This document shows, piece after piece, positions 46,501 through 55,500 of a DNA stretch of 64,000 nucleotides. Where the stretch lies: assembly GCA_017506865.1 (NCBI GenBank), contig JAFCMP010000061.1:1-64000 (forward strand), in the 5' to 3' direction. Numbering within the stretch: position 1 is the stretch's first letter; every line of letters begins with the position of its first letter. A program made the position numbers and the translations under genes. Under the pieces are notes generated by a model. It was given only the letters and a program-made list of their open reading frames with translations, searched no databases and was not told where the DNA came from. Source of the DNA: Tribonema minus. Taxonomy: Eukaryota > Sar > Xanthophyceae > Tribonematales > Tribonemataceae.

Positions 46501-49500
46501 GGGATCGACAGCAGGGTGAGCTGCTGTCTTGTTTACGCGGCTTTCAAATGATGTCCCTGCGCATGTGTTTGTGGGATGGTGTGATGGCAAGGCAATGTGG
46601 CAAAGGCGGTATTCATGCCTTTACAGCACCAATGTGGCTGCGTATGACATGGCCATTGTGAAGGGTTGACAGCAGGGTGAGGAGCTGGCCCGGGGCAGGA
46701 ACTTCACGCCATGCCAGTTTCTGACAAATGCACAATCTGCTGCAGTGCTCAAGAGGGCGGACGGTGCTGCTACTGCAGCATCAGTGCCATCGAAGCTATG
46801 CGCTGCGAGCACTGTCTGCACAGCGCTAAGCTTGCCCAGGTCACTGCGCAAACGCCAACCACTTGCTGGCTTGCACGGTAGTCATGGCTGGATGAGGTGA
46901 CTCACCGTGGTTGATCTCTCGATAATGCGCAACTTTTACGACTTTGGACCTCTACTTACTAGCGCGTTCCATCGTCTTGGATTTCTGGACTGTATGCGCT
47001 GAAAGTGAAAGAAAAAGCACATGGCTCACGTGCTAGGCAATCGATGGTGTCTCGCCTTGCGCGTGCTGCAGTGCCGAGCTCGCCAACGGACCGGCCGGCG
47101 GCAACAGCAGTCGCCGAGGGGTCCTCCAAGCCGATCGAAGACAGCATGATCGTTGACTTTGGGAGCTTTGACATACCAGAGCCATCGCCGCACTGCATGT
47201 CTGAGGTGAGGTCACGTAAACATACACTTTGTCAGGCGCCTTGGCATGTGCATGAGCAGACCTATGTAGGGTGGCTTTGCAGCAGACCTCTTGTGATGCC
47301 GGCTTTTCCTGTCGGCACATTCAGTCTCCTGATGAATGTACACTGTGGGCAGGATGTGCTGCCTGCTTTTGACCCTTGCCCAGCTTTATACAACAATAGG
47401 TCACGGGCACGATGAGGCATGGCCTGTCAAGAGCAGCAAACTGTGGCACTAGGGAGGCGGCAGCATTGCGTTGGGTAGACTGTCTTGGCGTGATCAGCAC
47501 ACGTTTTTGCACCAGTACACTGCTCCGCACTGCTTCAAGAGCAGAAGCTAATGTACGAATGGCGCAGCAAAGGATAGTACACGCCGCCCCAGCCGGCAGC
47601 AACTACACTGTCGCACACTGCTCCAAGAGCATCAACTACTGTACAGGTGCCGTAGAAAGGGGAGTGCACACGCCGCCAGGGCCAGCGGCAACCCACGATG
47701 AACGGCCTTGGGAAGATGAGCTCTGCTCCAAACTTTTATGCTGCCAATCCCTGCGTGTCTTTGGTTTTTTGCAGAGCTGCCTGTCGGGCAAGGACGAGCT
47801 GGAAGGAGGGTCCTCCGACAGTGATGATCACACGCAGGGGAGCTTGAGCCCAGGTCAGATAAATGGTGGCTGGACCGTACAACTTGTAGAACATAAACAA
47901 CTATGTTTGAGCGCTGCGCTGTGCACACAGTGTTATCACTACAGTGCGGGGGAAGGTGGTTCCTCCGACAGCGATGACAAAACGCAGGGGAGCTTGAGCC
48001 CAGGTCAGAGAAACAATGTCTGGACCGTACGACTTGTAGAAGTAGAAGTAACTCTGTCTGAGCGCTGCACGGCGCACACGGTGTTGCCAGTGCAGTGGTG
48101 CGGGGGAAAGCGGTAGCTCCGGCAGCGATGATCACACGCAGGGGAGCTTGAGCCCATGTCAGAGAAATGATGGCTGCACCTGACGAGTAGTAGAAATATC
48201 TGTTTGAGAGCGCTGCGTTGTACACACTCTTACCACTACAATCCGGGGAAGGGGGGGGGAGGGTCAAGTACACTTGTTCTAATTAAGTTTGATGCATACT
48301 ACAAAGCACACTCCACCATGGTGCCTTCGCACCGTTTATGCTGTCCCTGGCGTTGTCGCCTTGGACCCAGGCCAGATGATCCTGATGTCCCTGCCTCAAC
48401 ACAGCGTTGTTTTCCACAGCCCCCAAGCAGAATCACTATGTCATTGGTGAAAACCCTTGCACCACCAACCACGATTCTGTACATGATGCTCGGGAGGTGC
48501 TGGCACCATTGTTCAAGGGGTGCGGCCAGGACGAACTGGCAGCTGCTTGTGACGTTACGACAGCACACACACGCAGACGCCTGGCCGCCCTTGTCCCGAT
48601 ACAAATCCATGACTATTTACACATTTCCGCAAATGTTACCGCCAGCGCCTCTCACTGAAAACAAACTGCAACCGCAACCGGCGACAACAGGCACGCTGAC
48701 TCCGGCCCTCTGTGGCAGCCCATGCGGCAGCGCCGGCGGCAGCAGCGCTCAGCTAGTGCTGCAGTCGCCGCCGCCGCGCGCCGCTGCGCGAACGCACCGC
48801 AGCATGCACTCGTGCGGCAGGCTGGACAGCGACCTGCAGGGCAAGATGGAGAACGATGCGCGGAGCCTCAGTGGCGCTGCAGAGGTGGGTCGGTTGCTCG
48901 CGGTGTTGGGGCTGGGCGGTCATGCCGCATTGCGTGTGGGCGGTGGCGTGCGCAGTGTTCCGAGGCGTGATGACCCTTGCTCTCAGCTGAATGTGACAGC
49001 TGCAGCAGCCTCAGCTGATCTTTTTTCAAGTGTGTGACTTCAAGTGTGAGACTTCACGTGCCAGAGTTCAAGTGGCAGACTTCCCGCACAACGTCGTTTG
49101 CTTCTGGCTGTCATCATTGGGCCTTACAGGCTGTTTCTCTTTACTGTCAACCCTGGTCAACACGGGCGTTTGCATGTCGCCGCTTTTCGTGCTCTCATCA
49201 TCATCATCGCGCAGAGCCCAGCCTCTACCACCAACGTTATCGCCCCTCGCTTCCACACCTGCATAGCCTCTGGCGCTGTCAACTGTGCCTACCAGCTATC
49301 GCCTGTACTGCAGCTGTGCCCAATACTGGTTGACTGCTGTCAGCACAAGCTGTGATTTGGCACACTGCCGGCTTCCCCCGGGCGCTTGCCGAAAGTACCG
49401 TCGCTTTTGTCGCCTCTCACGTGCATACCTACATAGCCTCTGAAGCTCTCCCCCCGTCCCCCCTGTCGCCACACCCCTCATCATGCCTCTACCTCCCCCA

Positions 49501-52500
49501 GGCCTCGCCTCTGGCATCACCAGCATCCACGGAGCAATTCCCATCAACAGGCCTGGCCGCGCTCTCGTCTTCATTCTCGTCTCCAACCAAGCCGCGCCTA
49601 CGCGCAGCGCCGCTTCTCGCGCAGCTCTCGTCGACCATCCTGGCAGCAGCTGCGGGAGCCGGCGGCGGCAGCGGCGGCGGCGGCAGCGCGGGCAGCGCAG
49701 CAGATGAGGATGGTGCGCTGGTCGAGTTTCCGCTGACGGCGACCGTTGCGACGCACACGGGGAAGGAGGTCGCTGCGGAGGTGCGTGCCACTTGAACTTA
49801 GATTGAAACTTCAAGAGCTAGGTTCTTGGAGTCTGCGCCGCAGCCGCCGCCGTTGCCAGCCTCGCGTTGCATTTTGAAGCTGGTGTGAGGTGACTCTGTA
49901 CCTTGGCGCTGACTGCATCAGCGGCAGTAGTCAGACAGCAGTTGCACCAAACACAGCGTCCCAGCACGGCCAAGTTGCACTGTAACAATGCACGTATACG
50001 GTCCTGTGCACCAGTGTGCTGAGCGATTGCAAGAACTCCAACACTTTGGGAGGAGCTGTGCCCGGCACCTGTCTGTCACCTCCGCCTGTCCACCTCCTTG
50101 CACAGCGTATGGGATCCGCGCCATATGGCATCAATACAACAGCAAAAACAGCATGTGACCATGTCTTTCTCTTGTTGCTGCTCCTCAGGTCATTGGCAGC
50201 GACTCAAGTGTGTCACCGGGGCCTGCCTCCGGCCACCCCAAGCGCAGTAGCTTTGCGCGCCGCCGCGACCAGGCGCAGCAGATCATGCGCATCATTGAGA
50301 TCCGCGAGCCCAACAGGTTTACGGGAGACAAGGTGAGCGCTGCTGCAGGTTTGATCGCTGGCGCAGTGATCCTCGTGCCGCTGAGTCAGGCTGCAGCAGG
50401 ATGATGGCGTCATCTTGTCCCCACCACCCAATTGCAAGCACCTACGCCAAGTGGCACAGATGGCATCATCCCGTCTTCCCCACCCAATTGCAAGCGCCAA
50501 CGCTGCCCGCCATTGTCTGCCAATGGCGCCAAGCAGAACTGATCGTTGGCGCGGTGATGCTCGTGCTGCTGAGGCATGCTGCAGCAGGATGATGCAGCAG
50601 CTGTGCTACGTTCACAACAACTCGTCTGAGTGAGGTGATAGGAGTGTTGGCAGGGATGCTGCTCCGGTCTATCTGACATGCATGCTCCGAACCGTGCGCG
50701 CATGCATTGCAAAGCAGGCCGTGACTTGTGCCGCGACAATGACCTTACTGCCGCCTTTGACTACGCGCCATCACCCAACACACATGGAAGCAAAACTTCA
50801 AGTGCTCACTTCGTTCGTCAAATTCTGGCGCCAGGTGCTATGCATAGCGGCGGCGGAGGGCGGAGTACGGCGGCAGTGGGTCAAGGCCCTCAACGAGGCC
50901 AAACTCAAACCTGCCACAGCAGGGTCACCCTCTGCGGGACCCCCCGGCAGCGCAGCAGGGGGGTCGAGTGTCCACCGCGCGACAGCCCTGGGTATGGCGC
51001 TGGTGAGAGAGCGTGCTGCCCTGGCCGCGTCGAGCATTTGCGAGTGCATGCTCGCTTGGCAAAGTCAACTTTGAAGTTGCAGCGGATGCAGACGTGCAGC
51101 CTTCTGCGCCAGGCCTTAAGTGGGCGCCGATTCCACTTTTGGAATGGCTGTCGAGCTTGCCGGGCTGTCGTTCGTCGACAGCCCCTCAATACCTCAAAGC
51201 GTTCTGTGTTTTAGACTAAGTGTCACATCTGCACTTGGTGTCAGCAGATTGGCAATGTGACCGCACGCCTCTCTCAGACTTCGCAAGTTTGTTCTCTGTT
51301 TATTCTGGTTGCGTCTGGCCATTGACCAACAGCTCGGGGTCAAGCAACGACCATCATTGCCAGCGCTGTGCATGTGCCGTTGAGTGCGCAAAAGACTGTT
51401 TAACTGACTCGTGCGTCTCGCACAGCAGCAGCTGACCAGAAAATCCGCCATGTCACCACTGTGGCATTCCTGCGCTGTGTGCCTGCTGTACTGCTCAGGC
51501 AAAGTTCAAGCAGCGAGGGTCTGCTTCTGGTGCTTCCACAGGCGAGTTACATCATGTACTTGAACATTTCGTGTACTCGAAGCATTGAACCAGTTGCATG
51601 CACGCCAACACCTCAATGCTTCTGATCATTTTGTCACCAGAGTTTTTCAGTGTGGCAGCTTCTGTAGATCGCATTCGAGCACGTTTTGACCGGGAGCAAG
51701 CCTAGCTACACTGAAAGCTCATCGCATCCGCCCTTTGCCAGCAAGGTGTTGCTGTTAAATGATCAGCTGCAGTTTGAGTTTGCATGCAAAGCATGCAATA
51801 AGGGTCCGTGCAGACAGCTGCATAAATTGCAAGGGCCCGGCCTGGGAAGCCAAAGTGTTGGCTGACCACATGTCCCTCAATACCCTCCGTACACTATGCC
51901 CACCTTGTTTCTGAAGACTAGATTGTGGCAGTTGCCATCAGATGCATCACAACAACGTTTCATCGGAGAGTCATTCAGCATAGCATGGCAGCAGCTGTCG
52001 CACAGTTGAACCTCACTCGCTCACTCTCTCGTGTCTCTTTCTCTTGTGCCTTCTGCTCCATCAGGCTCGCCGAAACCATTCAGCACAACAGACGCTGACC
52101 CCAGAGATGCAGCACTTGCAGCGGTTGCGATCCAACAAGGCGCGGTCCCGCAGAAGCGCGGCATTGCTGCAACAGTCCTGGCACTGGTCCAGACGGCGGT
52201 CCGTTCCGTTCTCAAAGGCCTGTTCCAGACGCTGCGGTACCTGGCCATGACCACGCCTGATGACCTGGACCTTGAGCACAGGTATGTAGGTATTCGCGCT
52301 GTAAATTGATTGACCGCTAATGCGGACGATGCACTCATAGTGCGCCCAGATATGCTGCTGCATGTAGGGACGCTTGTACCAAGTGCTGACGGAGGACTCC
52401 GTCAGCAAAGGTTAGCATACTGTGCGTTTTCAACATCAGCTCTGCCAATTGACCGCTGATGCGGACCATGCACTGACGTGACGCCCAGATATGTTGCTGC

Positions 52501-55500
52501 ACGTAGGGTCGCTTGTGCCTAGTGCTGATGGAAGAGTGCGTGCTGGCACCGGATTGCCCTGGCGCAGGGCCCTCACCCGTATGGCGACCAAAGAAGCAGC
52601 CGCAGCACAGTGGCCTCCTCTGCGTAATGTGCTCTGACAATCTGGTCTTTTCCGGCTGGAGCTCACTGACGTTCCCTTCATCAAACTTGCAGAGTAATCG
52701 CCCATACTCAGCACAGAGAGCACAACTACAGTGCAACCCTTTCATTGCTGACTTCAACTAGGGCCCTGGCCCGTACGTCAATCAAAGAAGCAGCCGCAGC
52801 ACAGTGGCCTCTGCACGATGTGGTCTGGCAGTCATGTAATTCCTCCAAAGTGGAGCTTGCTAACGCTCCCGTGATTGACCTCACAATTATTGTTCCTTAC
52901 CCAGTCCAGGGAACACAGCTACATGCACCCTTTTGTTGCTGACTTCCACTGGCGCGACGATGTTGCAGTCCGTGCTCCCGCCTGCACAGATACATCTGCT
53001 TGCTTTGTCCTTACTCAGCCCAGGGAGTTGACAAGCACAGGTAGCATCCTTTTGTTGCTGACTTGGGCCCTCTTCCGCGGTGTTGCGCATGACGCTCCCG
53101 CCTTTGCAGATACATCTGCTCGCGCCAGGTGCTGACGGAGGACGAGGTCATAGCGCGCCTGCTAGCTGTCTATTACTTCGAAGTAGTTGTTTTGGTGGGC
53201 CCCGCACGCGAACTATCCCGCTCCGTTTACTCAGCACCAGGTGCTGACACACACCGCTGCTGTTATATGATTTGCTGACTTGGGCCCGCTTGTGCGGTGC
53301 TGCGCATGACGCTCCTGCCATCGCAGGTACATCTGCTCACGTCAGGTGCTTACGGAGGACGAGGTCATAGCGCGCCTGCCCGACAGCACCATGATGACGG
53401 CGACGGAGCGCATGATGGCGCGCTCGCTGCTCGCGCTGCAGGCCAACGTCACGCCGCCGCTCAGCCCAGGGGTGAGTCACCGATTGAACTTGAAGTGTTG
53501 CCTTGTCGTCTGCGCATGATGCAACTGGCAGGCTGTCAACGCCTCACAACAGGCTGTGACACGGAGGGTCAGTAGCCTAGAGAGGTGCGAGCTTGCAGTT
53601 TGCAATGTCGGCACATGCAGTGCCGTCGATCTGGTCCTGGGGGCTGTCAACAAGGTGAGGGCGCATGATGGCGAGCTCACTGCTCGTCCTGCAGGCCAAC
53701 GTCACGCCGCCGCTCAGCCCAGGGGTGAGTCACCAGTTGAAGTTCCACTCTGTCGCCTGCGTGCGATGCCGCTGGTGTTTCTCTGGCAGTCTGTCAACGC
53801 CTGGTAACAATATGCTGGGCACCGGAGGGTGGGTAGTCTAGAGAGGTGCAAGCTTGCGGCCTGCAATGCCTGCAAACGCAATGCCGTCGATCTGGTCCTG
53901 AGGGCCAAGAACAGGGGGAGGGGTGCATGTTGAGTCATCATTTGAAGTGCTGCCGTGTTGCACGCGCGTGATGCCGCTGGCGTTGCCCACGCGTACTTTC
54001 AATACCTATTGACAAGTGCGTTCGGTTGGAGGCCAGAAGGAACAGCGCCAACGTCACACCGCCGCTCACCCCAGGTATGGGTCATGAGGTGCCAAGTCGG
54101 CCTTACCGCCTGGTGCAAGATGCTGCAAAGTAGTTGATTGATATGCGACGCAAGTGCTCAATGGTTGAGGCGAGCACACAGCAGTGCGCCAGGTGCTGAT
54201 CATCCGCACAGTCGTTGTGCTGGCATTGACACTGAGGTCCCTCAACACAACAAGAAGCCTCAGTGCCCCCAAACTCAGTGGCTCACTATGCATTCCTCCC
54301 GGACGAGTGTAGCTGACACCCTAGCCCTTGGGGCAAAGCGGAGCAAGCACCGTCTCATAATTCACATGGCACCGGCAGGTGCCATTGGCAGACATGCACG
54401 CGCTGTCTGACATGTCGACTGCGCATGGACAGCGAAGGCGGGTCTCTGCCATCAAACGCTGTTGTGTCACTGTCAGTGACTCTGCTGTTGCCGGGCGGTC
54501 GAATGTCATGCCCTTTTCAACAACGTGAGGACTGTATGACAGCACATGTCTGCCCTGTGGTTCTATTGCTGTGTGTCTTGCAGCGTGATGATTGTATGAC
54601 TCCACGTGTCTGCCCTGTGGTCCCATTGCTGTACGTCTTGCAACGTGAGGATTTGCTGTACGTCTTGCAACGTGAGGATTGTATGACACAACGTGTCTTC
54701 CCTGTGGTCCCATTGCTGTGTGTGGAGTGTGCGCAGGCTCCGGAGCTGAGCACCCTGCGCGTCTCGCTGGTAGGCATAGAGGGGCTCGATGTCCAAGCGG
54801 AGGAGCGAGCTGCACCAGGCAAAGCCTTCTCCATCGCGTCCATAGTCAGCAAGCTCAAGCCAAGGTGACCATGAGTACGCCGGTCGTGTTCATAGAGCAG
54901 GCGATGACTTAGGGTTCGGGTTAGGGCTCAGCGTAACCCTCATCCTGACTCTCACACTAACCCTACCCCTAACCAAAGCGTGCAGAGCTGCTGAATATTA
55001 ATGGCACACATCCTGCGCGTGTGCTGCTGCACCCCCCCTCAATGCGAGCGTATGGCATGCTGCCCCCTATGTGGCAGCTAGCACATCGCACATTGCCTAC
55101 GTATACCTCATGCAAAGCACCTGACATCATGATTACAACGTCCTCTGTGTGTGCGCTGCTGCCTGCTTGGCTCGCAGCGTATCCGTGGTCTTTTATGTGG
55201 TGCCCGTGGACGCATGCCCCCTCAAGTACCGCTCGAGCTACAAAGCCATGCAGGTACGTAGGGCATGGTCATGCGCGCGAAACTACACAGCTGCTGTGCA
55301 CATTTTGGTTCAAGTACAGCATTTTAGCATATGTATGCTTGACACTCTCCGTAGCATTTATTAATCAGTGAGGGCGGTACTGTGCACCCGCTCAATCAGT
55401 GCTCAGCTGCATGAAAAGACTCGCTCTTAGTCTTAACTGCACTGAGGCGATGTTCGCACTTCGCAGTAAAAAGGTGACAAGCATTGCACGCTGGACACGA

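Noticed and set aside
54520-54736. CRISPR-like array
   Set aside because: Units are contiguous and almost identical without unique spacers; eukaryotic intron minisatellite.
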